Assembly: GCA_003523055.1 (NCBI GenBank) | Contig: DPHC01000018.1 | Location: 1,319-26,011, forward strand | DNA from: Dehalococcoidia bacterium | Lineage (GTDB): Bacteria > Chloroflexota > Dehalococcoidia > Lucifugimonadales > UBA3495 | DNA length: 24,693 nucleotides | Reading direction: 5' to 3' | Part shown: positions 7,428 to 14,321 of the stretch, piece by piece | Position numbering within the stretch: position 1 is the first letter of the stretch | Layout of the letters: the number at the start of each line of letters is the position of its first letter | Program-made: the position numbers and the translations under genes | Notes under the pieces: generated by a model | Told to the model about the DNA's origin: nothing | Databases searched by the model: none | The model's input: the letters and a program-made list of their open reading frames with translations, nothing else

Positions 7428-7443
7428 ATACAGCCTAATACTA
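7411..7443. terminator. Bidirectional hairpin between convergent genes
   Basis: TAGTATTAGGCTG (7411-7423), 7-base loop, CAGCCTAATACTA (7431-7443): a perfect 13-bp inverted repeat. The stop codon of the GGT-family gene (7425-7427) lies in the loop, and the convergent monooxygenase gene stops at 7448. There is no T-tract on either side, so it may act as a 3'-end stabiliser as much as a terminator. Confidence 0.7.
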
Positions 7444-7447
7444 AGTG

Positions 7448-8674
7448 TTAATCGTCTGCGGCTATGAACTCAGAGGTATTTTGCACGTTTTGCGGCCACC
7501 ATTTGTCTTCATACCCTGGCCATAGTTTATTTATTTCAGGTAATACTTTTTCTGCAAATAGTTTTGTGTTTTTCATTGTAAGATCTTTCGGCATAGATCC
7601 TATCTGAAGCAGAGTCATTAAGTGGCCTATACGTAACATTTCTACAGCATCTTTTAATTTAGTAGTTACAGTTTCTGCACTGCCGGCAATTATATATCCG
7701 AGTTCAATATAATCTTCCCATTCCATGTCTTTAGCCACTTTAGCAGCTTCGGTTGCCATTTGAGGTCTTAATGATTCTTTGATAGAGCTTAATGGTCTAT
7801 ACCCAGGTGCTTCTGCATACGGGGTATGTATACGCAACATTTTTTCATAAAAATATTTAACATGTTCTTCATATTCTTCTTTAGCCGACTCATCTGTTTC
7901 GGACACACATACGAGTTGCAAGAAACCCAATCTGTGCGGGTTATCGTCAAGGCCTTTTTCTGAAGCCCGCTTCCAAAACCCATCAACAATTTTTTGTGCA
8001 CGCATATATCCGTAGTAACTGAGATAGCAGTAAACATAATCACGATCTAATACCCAATCCCATGTTTCTAAAGTACCACTCCCAGGAATCCATACAGGTG
8101 GGTGGGGTTGTTGCATAGGCCGCGGCCAAACATTTACATACCTTATCTGGTTATATTTTCCGTTGAAGGAAAATGGTTTTCGCTCTGTCCAACTTTTAAT
8201 GATTAAGTCATGAGCTTCATTATGCCGTTCTCTGAGCTCAAGTGGGACGACTCCATATGAGAAGGCAGTATCCATGGATGTTCCTACAGGAAATCCAGAA
8301 ACCAACCGACCTCCGCTTAAAACATCAAGCATAGCCATTTCTTCAGCAACACGTAATGGCGGTTGGTATAAAGCGATGCTGTTACCTAATACTATCAAAG
8401 CTGATTTAGAAGTCGATCTAGATAATATCGAAGCTAAAAGATTGGGAGAAGGCATCATTCCATATGCATTACTATGATGTTCATTAACGCAAATACCATC
8501 AAATCCAACTGAGTCTGCATATTCGAGTTCTTCTATGAAATCTGCATAATAACCGTTGGCCAACTCTGGATTAAAATTTTCATTTGGTAAGTCGACCCAA
8601 GCACTTTTATGGTGGTCCGTAAAATCATCTGGTAACCCTTGGTAGGGCATTAGATGAAAAAAGCACGTTTTCAT
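7448..8674 (-). CDS. LLM-class flavin-dependent monooxygenase (luciferase-like)
   Basis: A 408-aa protein of the bacterial luciferase-like superfamily: TIM-barrel enzymes that use reduced FMN (or F420 in some branches) and O2 to oxidise organic substrates. Visible motifs are 'LEYADSVGFDGICVNEHHSNAYG' near residue 50, 'LGNSIALYQPPLRVAEEMAMLDVLSGGRLVSGFPVG' in the middle, and 'PHPPVWIPGSG' further on, all standard for LLM oxidoreductases. The C-terminal part 'GYIIAGSAETVTTKL' is also typical. It starts at 8674 with AAGAGG upstream. It is the last gene of a minus-strand cluster with an alpha/beta hydrolase, an enoyl-CoA hydratase-family protein, a HIT protein and an MBL hydrolase, which suggests breakdown of an organic acid, ester or lactone. 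A separate flavin reductase is not seen here. Confidence 0.92.
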   Translation of the reverse strand: MKTCFFHLMPYQGLPDDFTDHHKSAWVDLPNENFNPELANGYYADFIEELEYADSVGFDGICVNEHHSNAYGMMPSPNLLASILSRSTSKSALIVLGNSIALYQPPLRVAEEMAMLDVLSGGRLVSGFPVGTSMDTAFSYGVVPLELRERHNEAHDLIIKSWTERKPFSFNGKYNQIRYVNVWPRPMQQPHPPVWIPGSGTLETWDWVLDRDYVYCYLSYYGYMRAQKIVDGFWKRASEKGLDDNPHRLGFLQLVCVSETDESAKEEYEEHVKYFYEKMLRIHTPYAEAPGYRPLSSIKESLRPQMATEAAKVAKDMEWEDYIELGYIIAGSAETVTTKLKDAVEMLRIGHLMTLLQIGSMPKDLTMKNTKLFAEKVLPEINKLWPGYEDKWWPQNVQNTSEFIAADD

Positions 8675-8737
8675 GTTATTAGCCTCTTATATTACAACTT
8701 AGGTAACATAATACCTGAATTAATTTTAATATGAAAG

Positions 8738-9580
8738 TTAACTGAGGAAACTTTTCAGTTCAGTTATAAAATCACGAGGGTTATCCTCAAATACTGTATG
8801 GGTAGCATTATTTATTGCGACTGTATTACAATCAGGTATAATTTGTGTCATTTTTGTAGCAACTTCTTCCGTGAGTATATCAGATTGCATACCCCTGAAA
8901 ACTAATGTTGGGCAAGATATATTGCTGACCAATGGCCATAAATCCGGAGGATTTGCAGCTGATTCTGTGGCTCCAGTTTTTCTTTGTGATCTTATGGCAG
9001 GGTCATAACTCCAAATAAAATGTCCAGTTTCATCTTGTTTGGTAGCGTAAATAGCTCGCCTAGTTAAAGTTTCAACTGTTGCATATTTAGAATTTGTTTT
9101 TAAATGATCTACGACTTCTTGAATGTCAATAAAACTTGTTGGACCGGTAGCCATTTCGTCGCCAATTCTTTTGCTACCAATTGAATCTAATTTAGGGCCA
9201 ATATCTATAATACCTAATTTACTTAATTTATCTGAATGTTGAGAAGCGTACATTAAGGCGTTTCTACCACCCATGGAATGCCCAATAAGGGTAAAATGGT
9301 CTATGGATAGTGCTTTAGTGAATTGCACAAGGTCTTCAGCATACGCTTCAATTGAATAGTTACTGTTGGGATCCCATTCACTCAACCCACGCCCCCGTTG
9401 GTCAATTGCAAAAACGTGGTATTTTTCTTGTAGTGCAGCAGATACTTCATCCCAGGAATGTGCGTGACCTCTCAAGCCGTGGAGAAGGATAACGATTGGA
9501 GAATTTTGTTTACCCCATTCTAGATAGTGTAACTGCAACCCGTTGGCCGTAACATATTTACTAGTTCCCGTTATAGGCAT
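8738..9580 (-). CDS. Alpha/beta-fold hydrolase
   Basis: A 280-aa protein of the alpha/beta hydrolase fold. The oxyanion-hole HGLRG is at residues 34-38. The nucleophile elbow is GHSMGG with Ser102. The later 'LVFRGMQSDIL' supplies the acid Asp and 'NNATHTVFEDNP' the catalytic His. There is no signal peptide. The longest frame starts at a TTG (9613), but ATG 9580 has GGAAT 6 bases before it and matches usual family starts, so it is preferred; that removes an overlap with the upstream gene and leaves a 17-base gap. Relatives include esterases, haloperoxidase-like and C-C hydrolases. In this operon it could cleave an ester or ring-opened product of the monooxygenase, which is inference. Confidence 0.9.
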   Translation of the reverse strand: MPITGTSKYVTANGLQLHYLEWGKQNSPIVILLHGLRGHAHSWDEVSAALQEKYHVFAIDQRGRGLSEWDPNSNYSIEAYAEDLVQFTKALSIDHFTLIGHSMGGRNALMYASQHSDKLSKLGIIDIGPKLDSIGSKRIGDEMATGPTSFIDIQEVVDHLKTNSKYATVETLTRRAIYATKQDETGHFIWSYDPAIRSQRKTGATESAANPPDLWPLVSNISCPTLVFRGMQSDILTEEVATKMTQIIPDCNTVAINNATHTVFEDNPRDFITELKSFLS

Positions 9581-9597
9581 TTCGTATTCCTTGTTTT

Positions 9598-10374
9598 TTA
9601 TTTTACTTTCCAAATAGGTTTGCGCTTTTCTGCAAAAGCTTTTGGGCCTTCTTTGGAATCTTCTGTTTTTAAAATTTCATCGTATTTATCATACGTCATA
9701 GCTGAGATATCAGGTATATTCATATCTAATCCCCTTATCGCAAGTTCTTTGAAAGCTTGTACGGCTAAAGGTGCATTCTCTGCTATTTGCTCAGCAAATA
9801 TAGTGGCTTCTTCTAGTACCTTGTCGTGCGGCACAACCTTATTTATAAAACCCATGTCATAAGCTCTTTGGGCAGTAACAGGCTGGGCGGTTAGGACAAG
9901 TTCTAAGACTGCTGATAAAGGCATGTGTTTGGTCAATATAGTTCCGAATGGTGGTAATAAACTCCACTTAGTTTCTGATATGCCCAGTTTTGCATCTTCC
10001 GATGCGACTCGGATATCACACATTTGGGCTATGGACCATCCTCCGGCTAAAGCATAACCATTTACAGCTGCTATTAGAGGTTTGTATGTGTGCGGCCATA
10101 GATAGGGGCTTTCTTTTGTCATACTGTCTTGTGCTTTGGCTTGTACTCCTTGAGCATTATCTTCAGCTCGCTCTTTCAGATCTCTCCCAGCACAGAATGC
10201 CCTGCCTGATCCAGTAATGATACCTACATATGCATCGTTGTCATTGTCGATTGTGTTAATCGCTTCTGACAATTCTTGACGCAATTTACGGTTTATAGAA
10301 TTGAGCGCCTCAGGTCTATTTAAAGTTATAGTTACTATGTGGTTAGATTTATCGTATAGAATTGTTTCGGGCAT
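9598..10374 (-). CDS. Enoyl-CoA hydratase/isomerase (crotonase) family protein
   Basis: A 258-aa crotonase-fold protein. The CoA-binding and oxyanion-hole motifs are present: 'GSGRAFCAGRDL' (residues 55-66) and 'NGYALAGGWSIAQMCDIRVAS' (from residue 105). Aligned to rat crotonase, catalytic Glu164 is kept as Glu134 (in 'GISETKW'), but Glu144 falls on Ser114. Simple hydration of enoyl-CoA normally needs both, so the reaction may differ (isomerase, hydrolase or lyase activities occur in such variants). It lies between the HIT gene (20 bases upstream) and the alpha/beta hydrolase (17 bases downstream). AAGGAG precedes the ATG. Confidence 0.92.
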   Translation of the reverse strand: MPETILYDKSNHIVTITLNRPEALNSINRKLRQELSEAINTIDNDNDAYVGIITGSGRAFCAGRDLKERAEDNAQGVQAKAQDSMTKESPYLWPHTYKPLIAAVNGYALAGGWSIAQMCDIRVASEDAKLGISETKWSLLPPFGTILTKHMPLSAVLELVLTAQPVTAQRAYDMGFINKVVPHDKVLEEATIFAEQIAENAPLAVQAFKELAIRGLDMNIPDISAMTYDKYDEILKTEDSKEGPKAFAEKRKPIWKVK

Positions 10375-10394
10375 TATTCCTAAACTCCTTATTA

Positions 10395-10721
10395 TTAAGC
10401 ATATGGTCCTAAATCAGTACCCCCGATGACGTGAAGATGAGCATGATTTTGGCTTTGCATGCCATGTTTACCAAAATTTGATAGTATTCGAAATCCGTTA
10501 GGGCAGTACATACATCCGAAATCCACTGCAATGTCACTCATTTTAGCCATTAATGGGTTACTCCACAACTCTATTTGAGTTTGATGAATTCTTGGAATTA
10601 CTAATAGCATTACAGGCACCCAGTTAAGGCGATTAACAATTACCATAATTTCATCATCTATGTACCTGTATTTTGCCGGTTCCTGGCCAGCACTGATTTT
10701 ACAAAATACGCAATCGTCCAT
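10395..10721 (-). CDS. HIT-family (histidine triad) protein
   Basis: A 108-aa HIT-domain protein. The triad His93-Ala-His95-Leu-His97-Val-Ile is intact and an N-terminal Cys4-x-x-Cys7 ('DDCVFCKIS') resembles the zinc-binding start of Hint proteins. A longer frame opens at 10763, but that start lies inside the upstream MBL gene. ATG 10721 has AGGAG 6 bases upstream and gives the standard MDDCVFCKI start, so it is preferred. HIT proteins hydrolyse nucleoside phosphoramidates or dinucleotides. The length is near Hint, but the stretch before the triad is divergent ('FRILSNFGKHGMQSQNHAHLH'). Its role in a catabolic operon is not evident. Confidence 0.85.
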   Translation of the reverse strand: MDDCVFCKISAGQEPAKYRYIDDEIMVIVNRLNWVPVMLLVIPRIHQTQIELWSNPLMAKMSDIAVDFGCMYCPNGFRILSNFGKHGMQSQNHAHLHVIGGTDLGPYA

Positions 10722-10732
10722 TACATCTCCTA

Positions 10733-11578
10733 TTAACTGAGTAAAACTGTTGGTTTGACACATAATTTATCATCTACATCTCTTTGTAGTGTTGCAAAAT
10801 CCATACTTGTTGAATGATTGAAACTTAAGATCCATTGCTCTTTTTCTGCTATATCTAGCCATCGAGATTTGGCAACTGAAGTTTCTATTGGGTTAATGTC
10901 AAATGCTGTTATGTAATTATTGGGTATGTGATGTTCAGTAGGTAATATGTCCCCTAAAGTTGCAAGAGTATAGTCATCTGTTGATAGAGTAATCATTTGA
11001 TGACCTGCAGTATGCCCACCTGTAAGATGAAGTTTTAACCCTGGTAGCAATTCAGTGTCACCTCTTAGTAGTTCCAGTTGTTGGTTTTCGTATAGAGGCA
11101 CAAAATGATTCTCATCATAAGCTGCTTTAGTTCTTCCGTTTAGAATTGTGGCTTCATCCCAATCTAATTTTTGAGCAAAATGTAATGCCTTTGAGAAAAC
11201 GTTATACAATTTTCCAGAAGAATCATATGCTGTGCACCCTCCAACGTGGTCAAAATGTAAATGAGTTAATATCACCATGTCTATGTCGGAAGCTTCTAGG
11301 TTATGGTTTTTTAAATTTTCGAGTAAGTATCCAGAATCAATTCCTAATATTTGCTTGGATTTTGGCGAAGATTTAGTTCCAATTCCAGTATCTATGAGGA
11401 TATGTTTCCCCAGGTGTTTTATCAATATACATTTTAATGCAACATCTACACAGTTATGTTGATCAGGCAACATCTGGCTGCCCCAGATAGTCTTTGGAAC
11501 TACTCCGAAAATGGATCCACCGTCCATTTTGAATGTTCCATCACTGACTATAAATGCTTCTGATTGATTTAACTTCAT
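10733..11578 (-). CDS. MBL-fold metallo-hydrolase (lactonase-like)
   Basis: A 281-aa metallo-beta-lactamase-fold enzyme. The dimetal motif H106-L-H108-F-D110-H111 is intact. 'GGHTAGHQ' supplies the next His, 'LGDILP' the bridging Asp and 'SFNHS' a further His, as in AHL-lactonase-like and other MBL hydrolases. N-terminal 'SDGTFKMDGGSIFGVVPKTIW' matches this subfamily, which supports the ATG at 11578. There is no signal peptide. It heads the minus-strand cluster, and the HIT gene follows after 11 bases. There is no Shine-Dalgarno, and the promoter at 11586-11613 would put transcription start almost on the ATG. Substrate (lactone, ester or thioester) is not determined. Confidence 0.9.
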   Translation of the reverse strand: MKLNQSEAFIVSDGTFKMDGGSIFGVVPKTIWGSQMLPDQHNCVDVALKCILIKHLGKHILIDTGIGTKSSPKSKQILGIDSGYLLENLKNHNLEASDIDMVILTHLHFDHVGGCTAYDSSGKLYNVFSKALHFAQKLDWDEATILNGRTKAAYDENHFVPLYENQQLELLRGDTELLPGLKLHLTGGHTAGHQMITLSTDDYTLATLGDILPTEHHIPNNYITAFDINPIETSVAKSRWLDIAEKEQWILSFNHSTSMDFATLQRDVDDKLCVKPTVLLS

Positions 11579-11585
11579 GTTGTTG

Positions 11586-11613
11586 AATATATCAGTTTAA
11601 AAAATGATGTCAA
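11586..11613 (-). promoter_or_regulatory. Promoter of the MBL-HIT-ECH-hydrolase-LLM operon (predicted leaderless)
   Basis: On the minus strand TTGACA (11613-11608), 16-base spacer, TATATT (11591-11586). The start of transcription, about 7 bases past the -10, falls at 11578-11580, the ATG of the MBL gene. Together with the absent Shine-Dalgarno this predicts leaderless translation. Confidence 0.6.
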
Positions 11614-11628
11614 ATACGATTTATCAAA

Positions 11629-11637
11629 TGCTATAAT
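11629..11637 (+). promoter_or_regulatory. Extended -10 promoter for the moaB-like gene
   Basis: TGCTATAAT (11629-11637) is a perfect -10 with the TGn extension, which can work without a strong -35. The predicted start near 11644 gives a leader of about 29 bases to ATG 11673. It is back to back with the MBL promoter. Confidence 0.5.
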
Positions 11638-11672
11638 GTATTCTCATAAAAGACTTAAATAGAGAAAAATTT

Positions 11673-12167
11673 ATGATAAAAGTAGCAGTTTTAACAGTTA
11701 GCACTTCTTGTTTTAAAGGTACTAGAAAAGATATAGGTGGCCCACGTGTTATCAATTGTTTAGGGCAGGAACATTACGAACAAGTGGCATCGGAAATAGT
11801 CCCTGACGATGTGCTGAAAATTAGTAAAGTTTTGATAGATTGGTCAGATTCGAATCAAATTGATTTGATTGTTACTACGGGAGGTACAGGTGTTGCTAAA
11901 TCAGATGTTACGCCAGAGGCGTGTATAGCCGTATTTGAAAAAGAAATACCTGGGATTGCTGAAGCAATTAGAAGGCATTCCGCTTCATTTACATCTATGG
12001 CAATGTTAAGTCGATCTGTAGCTGGTATTCGCGGAAATACCTTGATAATCAGTTTGCCAGGAAGTCCGAAAGCTATCGACGAATGTTTAGATATTGTAAA
12101 ACCTGTTTTGCAACATACAATTGAACTGTTACAAGAAGAAAATGTATACGACCATCCTAACTCTTAA
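11673..12167 (+). CDS. MoaB/MogA-family molybdenum cofactor biosynthesis protein
   Basis: The 164-aa MoCF-domain protein adenylates molybdopterin before molybdenum insertion (MogA role) or is a related MoaB. 'AVLTVSTSCFKGTRKDIGGP' is the N-terminal strand and loop. 'VTTGGTGVAKSDVTPEAC' is the hallmark ligand-binding loop, where the family GTG and the later Asp and Thr are all present. 'ISLPGSPKAIDECLD' is the second conserved site. It fits the molybdopterin enzyme at 1482-2078 as a consumer of the cofactor, though the two are not linked. Only a weak AGAG precedes the ATG. The next gene starts 20 bases later with a strong ribosome site. MoaB versus MogA cannot be settled here. Confidence 0.9.
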   Translation: MIKVAVLTVSTSCFKGTRKDIGGPRVINCLGQEHYEQVASEIVPDDVLKISKVLIDWSDSNQIDLIVTTGGTGVAKSDVTPEACIAVFEKEIPGIAEAIRRHSASFTSMAMLSRSVAGIRGNTLIISLPGSPKAIDECLDIVKPVLQHTIELLQEENVYDHPNS

Positions 12168-12187
12168 ATTCAAGTAAGGAGTAGACA

Positions 12188-12532
12188 ATGTCCACTGATC
12201 AGAATTCAGAAGAAACGATATACTGGCCGAGAGTTAAAGAAATACTAGAAGATATAATGGGCCGTTGGAAAGGAAAATGGGAGCGGGAGCCATTACCAGG
12301 CATACATGAATATTATTGGGAAACTGCTAAAGATCTTCAAGAATCTGTATTAAATGGTTATAGATCGATAGAGCCAGGAATCCCTGGCATTGAGACTCAC
12401 TTGGTTAAATCGCTAGCCAGGGGCTGTGGTACTTTTGGACGTATGCCACTTAGAGGTCCATTCGTAAAGAAAGATCAAATAGCTGAGATCGTCAGATGGA
12501 TTGATTCTGGTATGCCAGAAGGTCCAGAGTAG
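12188..12532 (+). CDS. Small conserved-looking protein of unknown function
   Basis: A 114-aa protein with no confidently recognised family. It has a strong Shine-Dalgarno (AAGGAG, about 8 bases before ATG 12188) and follows moaB by 20 bases, so it is probably cotranscribed. The N-terminal half is Trp-rich ('YWPRVKEILEDIMGRWKGKW', 'YYWETAKDL'). The C-terminal part 'GPFVKKDQIAEIVRWIDSGMP' resembles the closing segment of cytochrome c-like domains in which an axial Met follows 'WI-x-x-G-x-P'. However, there is no CxxCH haem site, so it is not a cytochrome. No signal peptide or membrane segment. Confidence 0.7.
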   Translation: MSTDQNSEETIYWPRVKEILEDIMGRWKGKWEREPLPGIHEYYWETAKDLQESVLNGYRSIEPGIPGIETHLVKSLARGCGTFGRMPLRGPFVKKDQIAEIVRWIDSGMPEGPE

Positions 12533-12662
12533 AATATCCAGATATAAGCGTGAACTTAATTTTTTTGTTTGTGATCTTACTGTAAACAGTTGTAGGATTC
12601 AAAATGTTGCTGCTACCAACCTCGATTACCTTAACTTAAGTAGCTAAGAACTGTTGCTAACT

Positions 12663-12696
12663 TACTGAAAATCGCCATCTGAACCTGTTTTCAGTA
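12663..12696 (-). terminator. Hairpin downstream of glpD
   Basis: TACTGAAAA (12663-12671), 16-base loop, TTTTCAGTA (12688-12696): a perfect 9-bp repeat starting 12 bases past the glpD stop. There is no T-tract on the minus strand after it, so it is a candidate only. The rest of the 175-base gap (12533-12707) holds a T-run at 12560-12566 without a convincing stem and no gene. Confidence 0.4.
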
Positions 12697-12707
12697 TAGC
12701 CTTGTTT

Positions 12708-14282
12708 TTACATATTCTGTGATATAAAAACTTCAAGATTTTGGACTTGATTCTCAGTCATCCAGAGCCCCAATTTACTGCGTCTCCATAATATATCTTC
12801 GGCGCTACGTGCAAATTCATAGCCCATTAACCATCGAACTTCTTTTTCAGTCAATGTTGCACCAAAATCTTGACCCAGATCATCTTTAGAGATGGCATTG
12901 TCGAGAATTTTAAAAGCATCTGTACCGTATGCCTTAATCAACCGAGTTGCCCACCGTTGTGACAAGAAAGAATAAACAGAACGCAGATTTGTAATCTGGT
13001 ATGACACATCATTAATTCCAAAATCACCCCCAGGAAGGGCAACACCAGCTGTCCAATGGTTAGGCAGATTTGAGAAGAATGGTGCAATAGTTTCTAGTGC
13101 ATCCTCTGCAAGACAACGATAAGTTGTGATCTTGCCGCCATAAACATTAAGTATTGGAGCCCCCTTAATGGTATCAATTTTAAGAACATAATCACGCGAT
13201 GCTGACGTCGCAGAACTAATCCCGTCATCGTAGAGTGGGCGTACTCCAGAATAGGTCCATACGATATCTGTTTTGGTTATAGCTTTCTTAAAATAAGAAT
13301 TTGCAAATGAAATAAGGTAATTTTGTTCTTCACTCGAACACTCTGGAATAAGTTTGGAATTTTCGTGTTCGACATCTGTTGTTCCAATGAGTGTAAAGTC
13401 TGTTTCATAAGGTATAGCAAAAATAATGCGCCCGTCACTGCCCTGGAACACATAAGATTTCTCATGGTCATAAAGTTTTTTTATTACTATGTGGCTCCCG
13501 CGCACGAGACGAATTTCATTACTAGGATGTTTAGGGAAAGTATCTGCCAAGAAATTACTAACCCAAGGACCCGCTGCATTAATGAGTATTTTCGTATTGA
13601 ATACTTGAGTTGTACCGTCAGTGGAGTTTTGTAATGAGACTTTCCAATGGTTTTTTGTTTGTGTGGCAGCCGTTACTTTGGTACGTACAAATATATCGGC
13701 TCCTCGAATTTTAGCATCGCGGGCATTAATAACTACGAGACGTGAATCGTCAACCCAGCAATCGGAATATTCATAAGCTTTTTGGTATTTTTCTTGTAAA
13801 GGAGCACCCTCAGGTGAACCATTCAAAATTAACGATGTTGTTCCGGCTAATAATTTTCTGCTGCCAAGATGATCATATATAAATAAACCGAACCTGATCA
13901 GCCATGCTGGGCGTCGTCCTTTCAGCCATGGGAATATAAAGTTTAGTAGACGTGATGCAGGTGTAGTATTTTCAAATCGTATGTTGGGATTTAATGGGAG
14001 AATGAAACGCATAGGCCATGAGATATGAGGCATAGCTTGGAGTAGTGTTTCACGTTCTTTTAGCGCATGGCGAACAAGTTTGAAATTGAAATACTCTAGG
14101 TAACGTAAGCCTCCATGGAACAACTTAGTTGAAGCGGAGGAGGTTCCTCCGCCTAGATCGTTCATCTCTGCTAAAGCAACTTTGAGTCCGCGACCAGCAG
14201 CATCACGTGCGATGCCTATTCCATTTATACCTCCTCCGATAATGAGAAGGTCATAATCTAGTGTTAACTGCCGGTCGTCCAA
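12708..14282 (-). CDS. glpD: FAD-dependent glycerol-3-phosphate dehydrogenase
   Basis: A 524-aa enzyme that oxidises sn-glycerol-3-phosphate to dihydroxyacetone phosphate and passes electrons to quinone at the membrane. The FAD dinucleotide fold is 'DLLIIGGGINGIGIARDAAGRG' near the N-terminus, followed by 'GGGTSSASTKLFHGGLRYLEYF', the GlpD signature. 'LINAAGPWV' and 'GGKITTYRCLAEDAL' complete the DAO fold, and a C-terminal helical domain ends the protein. The start is TTG at 14282 with AAGGA 14 bases upstream; the N-terminus fits the family. Base use is unlike its neighbours: among the first dozen Arg codons, 11 are CGN and one AGG, with no AGA, and Leu is often CTN. Lateral transfer, perhaps from Proteobacteria, is inferred. 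No glpK, glpF or glpR is nearby. Confidence 0.93.
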   Translation of the reverse strand: MDDRQLTLDYDLLIIGGGINGIGIARDAAGRGLKVALAEMNDLGGGTSSASTKLFHGGLRYLEYFNFKLVRHALKERETLLQAMPHISWPMRFILPLNPNIRFENTTPASRLLNFIFPWLKGRRPAWLIRFGLFIYDHLGSRKLLAGTTSLILNGSPEGAPLQEKYQKAYEYSDCWVDDSRLVVINARDAKIRGADIFVRTKVTAATQTKNHWKVSLQNSTDGTTQVFNTKILINAAGPWVSNFLADTFPKHPSNEIRLVRGSHIVIKKLYDHEKSYVFQGSDGRIIFAIPYETDFTLIGTTDVEHENSKLIPECSSEEQNYLISFANSYFKKAITKTDIVWTYSGVRPLYDDGISSATSASRDYVLKIDTIKGAPILNVYGGKITTYRCLAEDALETIAPFFSNLPNHWTAGVALPGGDFGINDVSYQITNLRSVYSFLSQRWATRLIKAYGTDAFKILDNAISKDDLGQDFGATLTEKEVRWLMGYEFARSAEDILWRRSKLGLWMTENQVQNLEVFISQNM

Positions 14283-14321
14283 ATTATTGTGTTTTATCCT
14301 TAGGATAGTTGCTGTAAAGTC

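Noticed and set aside
9581..9613. TTG start at 9613 for the alpha/beta hydrolase, overlapping the crotonase-family gene
   Set aside because: ATG 9580 has a Shine-Dalgarno at suitable spacing, and the extra 11 residues are lysine-rich and lack family similarity.
10722..10763. Longer HIT protein starting inside the MBL gene
   Set aside because: ATG 10721 has AGGAG and gives the standard MDDCVFCKI opening.
12585..12655. AACAGTT and AACTGTT as a long-range inverted repeat in the 12533-12707 gap
   Set aside because: The arms are 7 bp and 57 bases apart, which is expected by chance in AT-rich DNA.
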